This document shows, in pieces, positions 33,948-43,785 of a stretch of DNA of 64,000 nucleotides (positions are counted from its first letter, which is position 1; the number at the start of each line of letters is the position of its first letter). Made by a program: the position numbers and the translations under genes. The stretch spans positions 1 through 64,000 of the forward strand of contig NZ_SWCO01000002.1 of NCBI RefSeq assembly GCF_005117025.1. The letters are read 5' to 3'. Below the pieces are notes generated by a model. It saw only the letters and a program-made list of their open reading frames with translations. It did no database searches and was not told the origin of the DNA. Source of the DNA: Alteromonas portus (GTDB taxonomy: Bacteria; Pseudomonadota; Gammaproteobacteria; Enterobacterales; Alteromonadaceae).

Positions 33948-35633
33948 TTAGTTCGATGCAGCGCTTTTCAGCAGTTCTTTTGCATTCGCTAACGCCGATT
34001 TGGTTACTTTATCACCGGCTAACAGTCTTGCAAGCTCATCGATCCTGTCTTGCTTAGTTAGCGCCAACATCTGGGTTTCTGTGCTTTCTCCATCGGTAAG
34101 CTTGGTAACAAACAGTTGATTATGTGCCTGCGCCGCTACTTGGGGTAGGTGAGTTACACACATTACTTGCGATTGCTTACCTAATTTGCGTAAAAGCCCA
34201 CCAACGATTGATGCTGTTGGGCCGCTAATACCTGTATCGACTTCATCGAATATCATGGTAGGTGTTGCGTGATGTCCGCTCGCAATTACCTGAATAGCCA
34301 GTCCTATACGAGAAAGTTCACCGCCAGATACGACTTTCTCTAGCTTGTCTGCATCTTGCCCTGGGTTGGTGGACACTCTAAATTCGACGGCATCTAGGCC
34401 GGTGCTTACAGGCTTCTTAAGCTCATCGTACTGAATATGGATATCCACTTTCGCATGAGGCATATTCATTTGACGAATTTGTACTTCAATATCTTCACTG
34501 AGCTTACCTGCTGCGCGTTGCCTGCTCTCTGAAAGCGCTTTTGTTGCGGTTAAATACGTTTCCCGTGCTTTTTCTACTTCGCCTTCAAGCGTACCCAACA
34601 ATGTTTCTTGTTCTGACAAAGCATTGAATTCGGCGGCTAGCTCTTGGTGATATTGATATAGCCCTTCTGGCATCACGGTATGCTTACGAGCAAGTTCCAT
34701 CGCTTTCGCATAGCGCGCTTCAACTTGTTGTAAGCGAAGTGGATCGATTTCAAGGTGATCGCAGTAACTACGTAGCTCTCCTGCCGCTTCTTCCACCTGA
34801 ATTGCAGCATCATTAAGCATAGCAATGATTGGCGTTAAACTAGCGTCGTGAGCCTCTAACTCACCTAAACGTTCAATACTGCTTTGTATAACCGACAGTG
34901 CATTGCCTTCATCACTTTCATACAAATTGTACACGCTGGTCTGGGCTTGCTCTAAAAGGCTTTGCCCATTGCTCAGCCGCTTGTGTTCTATTTCTAACTC
35001 TTCAAACTCGCCTTCCTCAATGGCGAATTCATCAAGTTCTTGAACTTGATAAGTTAATAGCTGAATTCTGTCTTCACGCTGCTGAGCTTGTTCTTGAAGC
35101 GCCTTTAACGTGCGCTGCTTATCACGCCAAAGAGAGTAGGTTTCTTTAACCTGCGCTAACAGATCATCGTGCTTCGCGTATCCATCAACTAATTCTCTTT
35201 GATGGTCTTCTTTCAGCAACTGTAAGTGAGTATTTTGACCGTGAATAGCCAACAAGAACTGGCCTAAGCCTTTCAGCTGCTGAAGTGAAGCGGGAATACC
35301 GTTGATAAACGCTTTTGAGCGGCCTTCCTTTGAAATAACTCTGCGAATAAAGCAGCTATTTTCGTCTTCGTCTGAGGTGAGTTCATGTTCGTCGAGAAAG
35401 GCTTTAGCTAATGTATTACCGCTTAAAGAAAAGTGAGCAATGATCTCTGCTTTTGCGCTGCCTTTTCGCACCGCATTGGCATCAGCGCGCTCGCCTAAGC
35501 ACAAACTTAAAGCATCAATGGCGATGGATTTACCTGCACCGGTTTCGCCGGTTATAGCAGTCAACCCGTTTTCCAGTTGAACCGATAATTGTTTTACAAC
35601 AGCAAAATTTGAAATAGAAAGATGCGCTAACAT
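33948..35633 (-). CDS. recN: DNA repair ATPase RecN
   Basis: 561-residue SMC-like protein for double-strand break repair. The N-terminus LAHLSISNFAVVKQL leads to Walker A (ITGETGAGKSIAIDAL). A central coiled-coil (about 160-360) is followed by the signature VSGGELSRIGLAIQVI and Walker B (MIFDEVDTGISG). The ATG at 35633 matches the family N-terminus; the longer ORF is rejected because it crosses the LexA site. Confidence 0.94.
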   Translation of the reverse strand: MLAHLSISNFAVVKQLSVQLENGLTAITGETGAGKSIAIDALSLCLGERADANAVRKGSAKAEIIAHFSLSGNTLAKAFLDEHELTSDEDENSCFIRRVISKEGRSKAFINGIPASLQQLKGLGQFLLAIHGQNTHLQLLKEDHQRELVDGYAKHDDLLAQVKETYSLWRDKQRTLKALQEQAQQREDRIQLLTYQVQELDEFAIEEGEFEELEIEHKRLSNGQSLLEQAQTSVYNLYESDEGNALSVIQSSIERLGELEAHDASLTPIIAMLNDAAIQVEEAAGELRSYCDHLEIDPLRLQQVEARYAKAMELARKHTVMPEGLYQYHQELAAEFNALSEQETLLGTLEGEVEKARETYLTATKALSESRQRAAGKLSEDIEVQIRQMNMPHAKVDIHIQYDELKKPVSTGLDAVEFRVSTNPGQDADKLEKVVSGGELSRIGLAIQVIASGHHATPTMIFDEVDTGISGPTASIVGGLLRKLGKQSQVMCVTHLPQVAAQAHNQLFVTKLTDGESTETQMLALTKQDRIDELARLLAGDKVTKSALANAKELLKSAASN

Positions 35634-35656
35634 AACCACACTCGAAAAAGTTGAAC

Positions 35657-35691
35657 ATGATGATATATACAGTAACTGATAATATATACAG
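35657..35691 (-). promoter_or_regulatory. LexA (SOS) boxes upstream of recN
   Basis: CTGATAATATATACAG (35676-35691) fits CTG-N10-CAG exactly, with the usual AT-rich centre. An adjacent imperfect copy, ATGATGATATATACAG (35657-35672), keeps one half. E. coli recN also has multiple LexA boxes, so SOS induction is expected. Confidence 0.85.
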
Positions 35692-35967
35692 TATTTCTGT
35701 TGTGTAAAGTTAAGTCGCAAAAAAATTATTTAAAAATAACCTGTGTGGATAATAAGTTCAATAAAATCATATGTATATATTGTTTGTTGTAAAGGCGGGT
35801 TATGAGTAACCTATATTTGAACTCGCCTTGGAGGAGGAATTTAAAGAGGTTATGTCGGTTGGAAGAGCAGTAGTGAAGTGCTCCTATAAAATAAACCGAT
35901 TTCTTGAATATATGCTGAGTAGTTTGCCGTTCTGACTACCTTTGGTTGTACTAAGACAAACAGTAAA

Positions 35968-35989
35968 AAGGAGAGCCAAAGCTCTCCTT
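35968..35989 (-). terminator. Terminator after dps
   Basis: AAGGAGAGC pairs with GCTCTCCTT around CAAA; on the minus strand it runs into TTTTT. The rest of the 421-base gap between dps and recN shows only the recN regulatory region. Confidence 0.85.
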
Positions 35990-36054
35990 AACATAACAAC
36001 TTTCATCTATTGCAAATAGTTCGTATAACAATCTGCAAACACATTAGTTGTATG

Positions 36055-36564
36055 CTATTGCTGTAGTTCACCGCTGCCAGACTCAATATGTGCGCGCACA
36101 AACCACTGGAACTGCTCTAAATCTGCAAGTTGGCCTGTAATCATATCTTCTGATACTGGATCAATTTCACCTAGAAGCTCTAACGCTTTTCTATGGTCAC
36201 CATTTACGCCATCATAAACAGCGTCTAGTGCTTTAAGGTGATCAAGTACTAAACCTTTACCCAGTTCGTAATCGTTCCAGCTTCGACCTTCAACAATGGC
36301 TTTTGGTGTGCCTTTTGGTACGCCACCTAGTGTCGCAATTCGCTCTGCAATTGTATCGGTCATTTCGCGTACCGCATCAACCTGTGGGTCTAGCATTTCA
36401 TGCACGCCGATAAAATTTGGGCCTACCACATTCCAATGAATGTGCTTCAACGTTAACTGTAAATCTAATAGTGCAACCAATCGCTGATCCAATACCTTGA
36501 TTGTTTTGGCAGCTGCATCGTTATCCATCCCAGGGGCAGTAAATTTGATATTGGTGTTACTCAT
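36055..36564 (-). CDS. dps: Dps ferritin-like DNA-protection protein
   Basis: 169-residue dodecameric ferritin family member. The ferroxidase-site block LKHIHWNVVGPNFIGVHEMLDPQ, then VREMTDTIAERIATLGGVPKGT, and the C-terminal LEQFQWFVRAHIE are present. The ATG at 36564 has GGAG 7 bases upstream. In E. coli nadK directly precedes recN; here dps sits between them. Confidence 0.93.
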   Translation of the reverse strand: MSNTNIKFTAPGMDNDAAAKTIKVLDQRLVALLDLQLTLKHIHWNVVGPNFIGVHEMLDPQVDAVREMTDTIAERIATLGGVPKGTPKAIVEGRSWNDYELGKGLVLDHLKALDAVYDGVNGDHRKALELLGEIDPVSEDMITGQLADLEQFQWFVRAHIESGSGELQQ

Positions 36565-36613
36565 GATATCTCCTATTGAATGCAAACAAGTCAGCGTGAT
36601 GTTAATCATTGAT

Positions 36614-36636
36614 AGGGTCAAACAATCGTTGACCCT
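36614..36636. promoter_or_regulatory. Palindrome in the dps promoter region
   Basis: AGGGTCAA (36614-36621) and TTGACCCT (36629-36636) form an exact inverted repeat with a 7-base spacer. It lies about 50-72 bases upstream of the dps ATG and overlaps a possible -35 TTGACC. It looks like a dimeric repressor or activator site; the protein is unknown. Confidence 0.55.
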
Positions 36637-36821
36637 GTGCTGACGGCTTACTTCGATAGGTGCAACAGGTATGCCGCATTATGAAATTGCTATAAGTGCA
36701 GGTTTTCGCGAAGAAAATTTTGTAAGATTAAAAAATCTTTATTTTTCAACCCTGTAGCGAACAAGAAAATGCTACAGGCTTATGTAATAAGTGCACGTAA
36801 GATTTTAAAAAAGAAATAACG

Positions 36822-37697
36822 CTAATAAAGCTTACTTCCCCAACCTAATTTTTTGCGAAGCACGTTGAAGTAACTGTAGCCCTTGGGGTGAACAAGATGG
36901 AGTTTGTCTGCGCTCTTATTAATACGTATTTCATCGCCGGGTAGTACGGGTAGGACAATATGGCTGTCGCAACTCACTTGAAGTGAATCACTGTTTACCT
37001 TCGACACCTTCATCGAAACCTGACTGCCTGCGTCAACAACAATTGGCCGGCTGCTCAATGTGTGGGGAAACATAGGTACCAACGTAAGTGCATCTAGCTT
37101 AGGCATAATAATCGGTCCGCCCGCAGATAAAGAGTAAGCCGTTGAACCTGTTGGTGTGGCCACTATCAATCCATCGCTGCGCTGACTGAATACAAATTGC
37201 TCATCGATATAAATTTCAAATTCCATCATATGAGCAACTTTGCCGTGGTGAAGCACCACTTCGTTTACAGCAGAGTTGTTACTTTTTAGCTTTTCGTGTC
37301 GATAAACTTCTACTTCAAGTAAGAAGCGCTCTTCCACCACACATTCACCGTTAAAGATAAGGTCAAGTTGTTGAGCAATATCATCGGGGTGGATATCAGT
37401 TAAAAAGCCGAGGTTTCCGCGGTTTACGCCGACAACGTGAATGTCAAAACGTGCGAGCACACGTGCTGCACCAAGCATGCTGCCGTCACCACCTACCACA
37501 ACGGCAAGATCAGCCTCTTTACCAATAGTGACAAGGTTACAGCTTTTAAAGTTTTCGGTTTCAAGCTCTTCAGCAATACTTTCCTCAACCAATAATTTAC
37601 AGCCTTTTGCCAGTAAATAGTCGGCAAGGATGTTCAAGCTGTCATGGGTTGCAGCGTGCTGAGGTTTTCCAATTAAAGCAACGGTTTGATAGGGCAT
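36822..37697 (-). CDS. nadK: NAD kinase
   Basis: 291-residue enzyme making NADP from NAD and [15 protein letters not shown] is the diacylglycerol-kinase-like GGDG motif, followed by [11 protein letters not shown] and [14 protein letters not shown], all intact. Length matches E. coli NadK (292). The chromosomal setting near recN-bamE and grpE is conserved apart from inserted genes. Confidence 0.95.
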   Translation of the reverse strand: MPYQTVALIGKPQHAATHDSLNILADYLLAKGCKLLVEESIAEELETENFKSCNLVTIGKEADLAVVVGGDGSMLGAARVLARFDIHVVGVNRGNLGFLTDIHPDDIAQQLDLIFNGECVVEERFLLEVEVYRHEKLKSNNSAVNEVVLHHGKVAHMMEFEIYIDEQFVFSQRSDGLIVATPTGSTAYSLSAGGPIIMPKLDALTLVPMFPHTLSSRPIVVDAGSQVSMKVSKVNSDSLQVSCDSHIVLPVLPGDEIRINKSADKLHLVHPKGYSYFNVLRKKLGWGSKLY

Positions 37698-37787
37698 GGA
37701 ATGCTAATGTCCTCTCATTTCCAATGGTTGGACATTAGCACAGGTTTTTTGCAAAAGAAAAGCGTAAAACGCTGTATAAAGGAAGGT

Positions 37788-40145
37788 TTAGCGATCTTCT
37801 AACCGATTATAGTCGAGAAGGCCACCTTCAATAGGGTAGTGCTCGGCTGACCATTGCATTAATTTATCGCTAAACGACCAAAAATCAGGATTTGTCCGGC
37901 GCATGCCAACAACGTCGAGCAAGGCTTTGTAATCGGCTTCGCTTTTAATTGACTTCAGCTTTTCTATCGACGAAGTTATCTCTGAGACATTGATATACCA
38001 AAATGCGTCAGGGTAACTACCCAACAAACCATGAACGAGCGTGATTGAATCTTTAGAAGGCTCTCGGTTTTCCTCTTCTTCAAATAGACTATTTACATTG
38101 TAATGCGCGCTATTTCTAAGGGCAGTGAACACATCAATACTGTCTGGATTTGCGTCGTCTTGAATCACAATTATGGTAGTTTCAGGCATCAGTGTCGCTT
38201 GCTGAGCGGGAAGTGAGTCCAAGCTTGCTAATGCTTCGGCCTGTTCTGCGGATAGCAAACGTTTATCGTGGGTTGAGGCGTTCGGTTGTACCTTCGTCAA
38301 ATATTGCGATAACAATTGATAAAGTTCTTGTTGAGGATCATCCGTTTCGAACGCTATGCCTGAGGGCTGTTCAAAACTGTTGATATCACCTTCCAAATAA
38401 TCGGTTAGTTCAGGGCTGGCGTTTTGATACCAGGCGTCGAGAAGTTCATGGCGAGTGGCTGGGGGAAGTAGATTGAGGAAGTTCGACTCACCTTCCATAC
38501 GCAAGAAATCCATATACAAACGAGTCATCAGCTGATGCCCATAGTTACCATAGACATCGAAACCGGCTGCAAGTAAGTAGTGAATTCGCTCCAACAAGGC
38601 GTAGTCAATAATCCACGCAGTTTTGGTCGGCTTACCAATCATTCCTTTTGCTACAGTGGCGTTATCGAAATGACGAAATACCGTCAAGCTAGCATTGGTA
38701 TTATCGCCGTCGCCATCCCAAATGCTCGACAAATTCAGGTGCGCCCCGTCTTCAAACTCACTATTTAGAAAGGTTGTTCTTGCACGCATATATTCGCCTT
38801 GGCGCTTTGCGTACTTAACCCAGTTTACCGCAAGGGCTGAACTATCTTTTTCAGCAGGAAGGTGAAGGTTTTCTTTTTGAGCGGTGTAAAAAGCGTTCAC
38901 TTTTTCAGAAGCTGCAATGTCTGGGTCGACAAAGAACACCCAGAACCGGTCGTTAATCACGTTTAGCGCGACTTGCCCTCGACATACTGGCCCTTTTATA
39001 TAACCCATAATGGTGTTTTGAGCGCGTTCAAGCATAAACCGATAACGGCTTTCTACTGGCAATAAAGTAAAAGCAGTTAGAGGGTTGGCCGCCACTTGAG
39101 GTTTGTATGATGGCAATGATTCTACAGAAAAGTCGGCATCAACAAACCACGATTGCCATTTATCTAAAAGATCCTTATTAATGGCGTAAGCTTGATGTGT
39201 TTTACTCACAATAGTCGAGTGCACAGGCTGAAGGCGATAATAAACGCGCTCGACCTTAGGGTCGTCGAAGGGCCTGCGAGTGGCTATGATATCTAACGTT
39301 TGTCCTGGTGGTGTACGCGAGCGTACTAGGTCAAAAAACTGAGGTTTTTTTCCTTTTTCTGAAATGTCTTCGAAGTAGAGGTGAGACGTAAACAAGTGCT
39401 CGTATACATAACGTGCAGAAAGCTGCATCTTGTTGCTATCGCCATTTAGCCACGCTTCTAAGTCAGATACTTTTTCATTCAGCTCTTGAGAGAGCGCTTT
39501 GGGTAAGGGTAACGGCGCACCATGGTTTAACCATTGAATGAGTGTAGTGTGCTCAGCGTCAGACAGGGCTGGCAGGGCGTAGGGCATACCTCCTAGAGGC
39601 TCAACAGCTATATATTCCCCCATTTCATCTATGGTTGGACACTGGTTTTGTCGGTTTAAGCTTACATCGAAACTGTCACCTAAATGAGTAGTATTTGGCA
39701 GAGGATGCTGTCTTTTTAGCAAAAGCATTTGCGCTAGTACTGAGGATTGTGTTGGCGAAATGCTGCTATCTTCTTTTATTGGCAATACATCGTAAAAGCC
39801 GCGTTCGCGCCATTCGTTCACACCGTGTGCATCAAGAAACATTCTATTGGGTTGAGCGGCAGTAAGCCGCGTACCGTCATACACTTTCTCTTTGTTAGCG
39901 CCTCTGGCTATACCTTCTGGAGAGGACATTTTTAGTTGGCATGGCGCATCGTAACAGGCGTGGCAGACAACACAGCGTTGCGTTAAAACGGGATTTACTA
40001 GTGTATCAAAGAAATTGTCGGGCAAATTTTCCATGGCGGGCACGTCATCACTTGTCGAAAGTAAAGGTGCGTCAGGTTTCGGCCATTGCCATATCGCGAT
40101 AGCGATAATTGCTATAAGCAATGAAGTGATACCGAATTTTTTCAT
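37788..40145 (-). CDS. cti: Fatty acid cis/trans isomerase (cytochrome c type)
   Basis: 785-residue periplasmic haem protein that converts cis- to trans-unsaturated fatty acids in membrane lipids under stress. A signal segment (about 3-20) is followed by the haem motif CVVCH within CVVCHACYDAPCQL, and long stretches resembling Cti (FFDLVRSRTPPGQTLDIIATRRPFDDP, GYIKGPVCRGQVALNVI). The start at 40145 has GGA 8 bases upstream; a second ATG at 40151 is also possible. It is a single gene. Confidence 0.9.
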   Translation of the reverse strand: MKKFGITSLLIAIIAIAIWQWPKPDAPLLSTSDDVPAMENLPDNFFDTLVNPVLTQRCVVCHACYDAPCQLKMSSPEGIARGANKEKVYDGTRLTAAQPNRMFLDAHGVNEWRERGFYDVLPIKEDSSISPTQSSVLAQMLLLKRQHPLPNTTHLGDSFDVSLNRQNQCPTIDEMGEYIAVEPLGGMPYALPALSDAEHTTLIQWLNHGAPLPLPKALSQELNEKVSDLEAWLNGDSNKMQLSARYVYEHLFTSHLYFEDISEKGKKPQFFDLVRSRTPPGQTLDIIATRRPFDDPKVERVYYRLQPVHSTIVSKTHQAYAINKDLLDKWQSWFVDADFSVESLPSYKPQVAANPLTAFTLLPVESRYRFMLERAQNTIMGYIKGPVCRGQVALNVINDRFWVFFVDPDIAASEKVNAFYTAQKENLHLPAEKDSSALAVNWVKYAKRQGEYMRARTTFLNSEFEDGAHLNLSSIWDGDGDNTNASLTVFRHFDNATVAKGMIGKPTKTAWIIDYALLERIHYLLAAGFDVYGNYGHQLMTRLYMDFLRMEGESNFLNLLPPATRHELLDAWYQNASPELTDYLEGDINSFEQPSGIAFETDDPQQELYQLLSQYLTKVQPNASTHDKRLLSAEQAEALASLDSLPAQQATLMPETTIIVIQDDANPDSIDVFTALRNSAHYNVNSLFEEEENREPSKDSITLVHGLLGSYPDAFWYINVSEITSSIEKLKSIKSEADYKALLDVVGMRRTNPDFWSFSDKLMQWSAEHYPIEGGLLDYNRLEDR

Positions 40146-40387
40146 AGTCATAGTCCATAGAAAAGTTGTAGCCAGTCTATCACTCATTTCAGATAAGGTG
40201 ATGTTATAAATCTTAAAGCACATCACTTCGCTCTTGTACTAATCCTCCTTGTTGTTCTTCCGCAGTTGTAAATTCTCTTCTTTAAATAGCCATCTTATTA
40301 TGCAATTCGTCGTGTTCAATCGACCTAAATTCATTCTTGTGATAGCGTGAAAACAAAGGATTAAACTACTAACATAAAAGGATATTT

Positions 40388-41278
40388 ATGATTCGCTTAA
40401 TTTTACTGTCCCTTCTTTTTAATTCATTCAGCGCATTGAGTGCCGTCACGGCATGGACAGACTTCACGCTAGATAACGGTCACGTGTTTCTACCTGTTAC
40501 CATTGAAGGTATCGAATCTCGGGTTATGTTGGACTCAGGGGCACAAATAAACAGTATTAATCGCGCGTTTATCAGGAAGCATGAATTGGACCTTGATAAA
40601 GGACGTCCAGTAAATGTTAAAGGTGTCTATGATGTGGAGAGGCGCAATGCTTATAACAACGTAAGCGTTGAGATTTTTGGTACTGGTTTCGAGCTAGATT
40701 CATTAGTCGAAACCAGCCTGGGTCACCATTCCAATGGCATGTTGCTGGGTGCAGGCTTCTTTAACAATTTTATCGTCCAGCTAGATTATCCCCACAGAAA
40801 AATTCGTTTAGTGACGCGTGATTCACTGGATATGAGAGAGGTTGCAAATGTTACCGCCTCTTCCCAACAGGGAAGCGGTATGCCTATCGCACAAGTCGAG
40901 ATAAACGGTGTAGCTTTATGGTTGCTGATCGATACCGGGAACTCAGGCACAATTTTAATTGACCGACGTGCTGCATCAAAGGCTGGATTGCTAGACAAAG
41001 TGGAAGGCACAAGCACATCCTTTGGAGCAAACAGTTCCGGCGTAAATGAGTTTGCTACGTCTGATGTGGTGAAGTTTGGTCCCTATGAGATTGGTGACGT
41101 CAAGATTAGTTTTCCTGCTGAAGGGCAAAAAACAAACTTAGAAAGTCAATACGAAAGAACTGGTAGCCGGATTGGTGGAAAGCGGGTAGTGGGCTTAATT
41201 GGCTATGATTTGCTGAAGGATTTTGTTGTAACTCTAGATTATCGTTACGGTAGGCTTCACATCGCGTTGCCGCAATAG
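40388..41278 (+). CDS. Secreted retropepsin-like aspartic protease family protein
   Basis: 296-residue protein with a signal peptide (about 1-19). It carries two retropepsin-type active-site motifs, VMLDSGAQ (D49) and LLIDTGNSG (D182), so it may be a single-chain two-lobed enzyme. Hydrophobic strands after each motif (LLGAGFFNNFIVQLDY, GLIGYDLLKDFVVTLDY) match the second conserved pepsin-like block. Its substrate and localisation (periplasm or outside) are not determined. Confidence 0.82.
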   Translation: MIRLILLSLLFNSFSALSAVTAWTDFTLDNGHVFLPVTIEGIESRVMLDSGAQINSINRAFIRKHELDLDKGRPVNVKGVYDVERRNAYNNVSVEIFGTGFELDSLVETSLGHHSNGMLLGAGFFNNFIVQLDYPHRKIRLVTRDSLDMREVANVTASSQQGSGMPIAQVEINGVALWLLIDTGNSGTILIDRRAASKAGLLDKVEGTSTSFGANSSGVNEFATSDVVKFGPYEIGDVKISFPAEGQKTNLESQYERTGSRIGGKRVVGLIGYDLLKDFVVTLDYRYGRLHIALPQ

Positions 41279-41355
41279 TATTAACGTACTTTATTCACTA
41301 ACTAAAAAATTTTATTTATTTGTGATTTTAAATGAATAGATAAATTTGTCTTCGG

Positions 41356-41528
41356 TTAAACAGAGGACTGTTTGAACAGTCGCTTAAATGTTGCTGGCTT
41401 CAAAGGCTTTGGCAGATAGCTAAATAGCTGCTCTGCCGCCACTTCTCTTAAGTCGTTACTGCAATTGCAGAAAAAGAGGCTAGCAAGCTACAACATAAGA
41501 GAGATGCAAGACCAAACGCTCTTTTCAT
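41356..41528 (-). pseudogene. Gene remnant: signal-peptide start joined to a receiver-domain tail
   Basis: On the minus strand an ATG (41528) with GAGG 5-6 bases upstream opens a 26-codon ORF, MKRAFGLASLLCCSLLASFS then AIAVTT, which looks like a signal peptide and stops at 41448-41450. In another frame the following sequence reads EQLFSYLPKPLKPATFKRLF and ends at TAA 41356-41358. That resembles the last helix of a response-regulator receiver domain (PKPL segment). The remainder of both genes is absent, so I read it as a deletion scar. The 354-base gap 41279-41632 shows nothing else besides a weak hairpin. Confidence 0.55.
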
Positions 41529-41565
41529 AATTTCCTCACATAAATTAAGTTATTAGTAAAAGTGA

Positions 41566-41580
41566 GGGGCTGATTGCCCC
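41566..41580 (-). terminator. Possible terminator of the SMP-30-like gene
   Basis: GGGGC (41566-41570) pairs with GCCCC (41576-41580); on the minus strand CACTTTTAC follows. The stem is short. Confidence 0.4.
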
Positions 41581-41632
41581 CCGAGGCGGTTAGGAATAAA
41601 TAGGGAAAATAGGTTTTATCCTCTATCTATAT

Positions 41633-42736
41633 TTATTGCTCAAACCGGAAGCGATAGAGCACATAAGGTGGTTTCGCATTGCCTAACCCTTGGCTGAAAG
41701 CTGGGTGCTGATGCAGCTGGTCTTGAGTAACGTAAACATAACCCTTGCTTGTTGCAAGGCTATCGGGCCAAGACAGGCGCTTATCTTGAATAAGCGTTTG
41801 ATACTTTCCTTTAGTTGTTAACCCAACCGCGTTATTTTCTAAATCGGTAGCTAACACACCGCCTCCTGGTGCCAGTGCAATACCGTCGCTAGGGTTTTTG
41901 GGGCCAAATACCTGAATAGATTTTTCTAGTTCATGGTTAGATAACGACATATCGCCTATAACGGATGTAGATATTTGATAGATTTTGGTGCCGGTAAATG
42001 CGCCAAAGTAAAGTGTGCCAGTATTTGGTTCTAACGCTATTGGGTTCAAACCAAATTCAAGCGGGTTTGGTTTACCATCATCGGTTTTAGAGGCAAGTAG
42101 CGATGCTTCAATAACAAGTTCTCTATCTTCAGGCATAAGATAAGAAGCGCTTTCTAATACGCGCTTAGATTCGCCCGTTTCGGTGTCAACGACAATAATT
42201 GCCGGCTTTGTCGCACCAGCAAAGTTGCCAAATGTCATGTCTGCGATATAAATTTTGTCGTGCTTTTCGTCAATAGCAAAGTCTTGAATAAACGAATTTG
42301 CTTTAAGTGCTTTGCTATCAAGTTCAATGGTTTTCACCAACGTATTTTCAGTGCTATCCCACGCGACGAGTTTGGCTGGTGAGGTTTCACTTCCCATGTC
42401 TAGCATCCAGACAATGCCTTGACTATCGCTATGTATACCTATAACGGCACTAAAGCCCACATCACCAGTTTCTGGGCCATCTGCCCAATCTAAATTAGGG
42501 AAGGGTTGTTTAGATCCATTAGCCATTACTTCAACAATCTTTAGCTTTGGATTATCAAGCGGGTGCATGCTAATAAGTAATCGGCCAGACGGAGTGACGG
42601 TAATACCTGCGCCTCTCGCGTCTTCAAATGTGGTGACTGGCTCTAATGGGCCTACTTCAGTGGCAGCGAACGCCACGCTGTTTAACATGCTTAGCCCAAC
42701 AGTTGTAGCAATAACGAGTTGCTTTAATTTGATCAT
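41633..42736 (-). CDS. Secreted SMP-30/gluconolactonase or major-royal-jelly-like beta-propeller
   Basis: 367-residue protein with a signal peptide (about 1-25, ending VAFA-A). The repeated strand pattern (GAGITVTPSGRLLISMHP, GIHSDSQGIVWMLDMGS, FAIDEKHDKIYIADMT, GIALAPGGGVLATDL) indicates a six-bladed propeller. RGAGI..., WMLDMG and YIADMT resemble the yellow/MRJP group. The start at 42736 has AGAGAG just upstream. No enzymatic residue assignment is possible from sequence by eye. Confidence 0.8.
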   Translation of the reverse strand: MIKLKQLVIATTVGLSMLNSVAFAATEVGPLEPVTTFEDARGAGITVTPSGRLLISMHPLDNPKLKIVEVMANGSKQPFPNLDWADGPETGDVGFSAVIGIHSDSQGIVWMLDMGSETSPAKLVAWDSTENTLVKTIELDSKALKANSFIQDFAIDEKHDKIYIADMTFGNFAGATKPAIIVVDTETGESKRVLESASYLMPEDRELVIEASLLASKTDDGKPNPLEFGLNPIALEPNTGTLYFGAFTGTKIYQISTSVIGDMSLSNHELEKSIQVFGPKNPSDGIALAPGGGVLATDLENNAVGLTTKGKYQTLIQDKRLSWPDSLATSKGYVYVTQDQLHQHPAFSQGLGNAKPPYVLYRFRFEQ

Positions 42737-42977
42737 CTCTCTTCTCCAATTTTTGGTACGGGGTAAAAAGTCGGTACAGCTCAATTGCGACTGGCAGGAG
42801 AAGTGTAAAGATATAATTTACAAACAGTAACAGGCTTGCTTTTGAATAATTATCAAAAACTATTTGATAATAAATATGGAAAGCGAGAAGTTAGGACGCT
42901 TCGTTTTAAACGCATCATTTAGTGTCCTAAGTTGTTTTTATATTAAAACTAAAATTTCTCAGTATTTTTCAAAATCG

Positions 42978-42996
42978 TCCACAAAAATATTGTGGA
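42978..42996. repeat. Inverted repeat upstream of the grpE promoter
   Basis: TCCACAA (42978-42984) and TTGTGGA (42990-42996) are exact reverse complements with an AAATA spacer, 4 bases before the grpE heat-shock -35. It could be an operator. Nothing else was recognised in the gap 42737-43000. Confidence 0.45.
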
Positions 42997-43000
42997 TACC

Positions 43001-43028
43001 CTTGATCACCTTAAATCTAGCCCCATAA
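43001..43028 (+). promoter_or_regulatory. Sigma-32 heat-shock promoter of grpE
   Basis: CTTGATC (43001-43007), a 13-base spacer, then CCCCATAA (43021-43028). This is close to the sigma-32 consensus CTTGAAA / CCCCAT-T. The start of grpE is about 80 bases further. Confidence 0.85.
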
Positions 43029-43107
43029 CTAAGCGCAACAGACTTATTCCCAATAATTTTTATGTTGTTGGGCAATGCCTAATTAAGAAAAACGTTTGGA
43101 GGTAGGC

Positions 43108-43731
43108 ATGAGCGATAATCGCGACGTGCAGGCAGAACAAGAAAATGCAGTTGATCAAACTGTTCAAAATGCTGAAGAAGCGCAAATAGAAGCGTCGGAA
43201 GCGGAAGGCGTAGAGCTTGATGAAAATGCACAACGCATTTACGAGCTAGAAACAGCGCTTTCTGAGGCGCAAGCCACAATCAAAGAGCAGCAAGATGGCG
43301 TGCTTCGCGCGCGTGCAGATGCTGACAACGCACGTCGTCGTGCTGAAGGTGAAGTAGAAAAGGCGCGTAAATTTGCCCTTGAGCGCTTCGCGGGCGAGTT
43401 GCTACCGGTTATCGACAACCTAGAGCGTGCTATCGAAATGACCGACGGTGACAATGAAGCGGTTAAGCCGCTTTTAGAAGGTGTGGAAATGACCCACAAA
43501 ACTTTCTTAAGCACTATTGAGAAATTTGGATTAAGCCTTATTGATCCGCAGGGCGAAACCTTCAACCCTGACTTGCATCAGGCGATGTCTATGCAAGAAA
43601 GCGCAGACCATGAGCCAAATACGGTGATGGCGGTTATGCAGAAAGGTTATCAAATTAACGGCCGCTTGTTGCGCCCTGCCATGGTTATGGTATCGCGTGC
43701 GCCAAGTGGTGGTGTGGACACGCAAGCGTAA
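43108..43731 (+). CDS. grpE: Nucleotide exchange factor GrpE
   Basis: 207-residue DnaK co-chaperone. It has an acidic N-terminus (about 1-45), a long coiled-coil (about 45-105, ending in [24 protein letters not shown]) and the C-terminal beta domain with [12 protein letters not shown] and [11 protein letters not shown]. The ATG at 43108 has GGAGG 5 bases upstream. It is transcribed from the heat-shock promoter above, with dnaK downstream. Confidence 0.95.
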   Translation: MSDNRDVQAEQENAVDQTVQNAEEAQIEASEAEGVELDENAQRIYELETALSEAQATIKEQQDGVLRARADADNARRRAEGEVEKARKFALERFAGELLPVIDNLERAIEMTDGDNEAVKPLLEGVEMTHKTFLSTIEKFGLSLIDPQGETFNPDLHQAMSMQESADHEPNTVMAVMQKGYQINGRLLRPAMVMVSRAPSGGVDTQA

Positions 43732-43760
43732 GTTACGCTTTTTGCGATAAACACACAAAA

Positions 43761-43782
43761 ATGTCAGTTTTTTTACTGACAT
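43761..43782 (+). terminator. Hairpin between grpE and dnaK
   Basis: ATGTCAGT (43761-43768) pairs with ACTGACAT (43775-43782) around a T6 loop. It has no T-run after the stem, so it may be a weak terminator or an mRNA-processing structure. It lies just before the dnaK promoter. Confidence 0.4.
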
Positions 43783-43785
43783 CTA

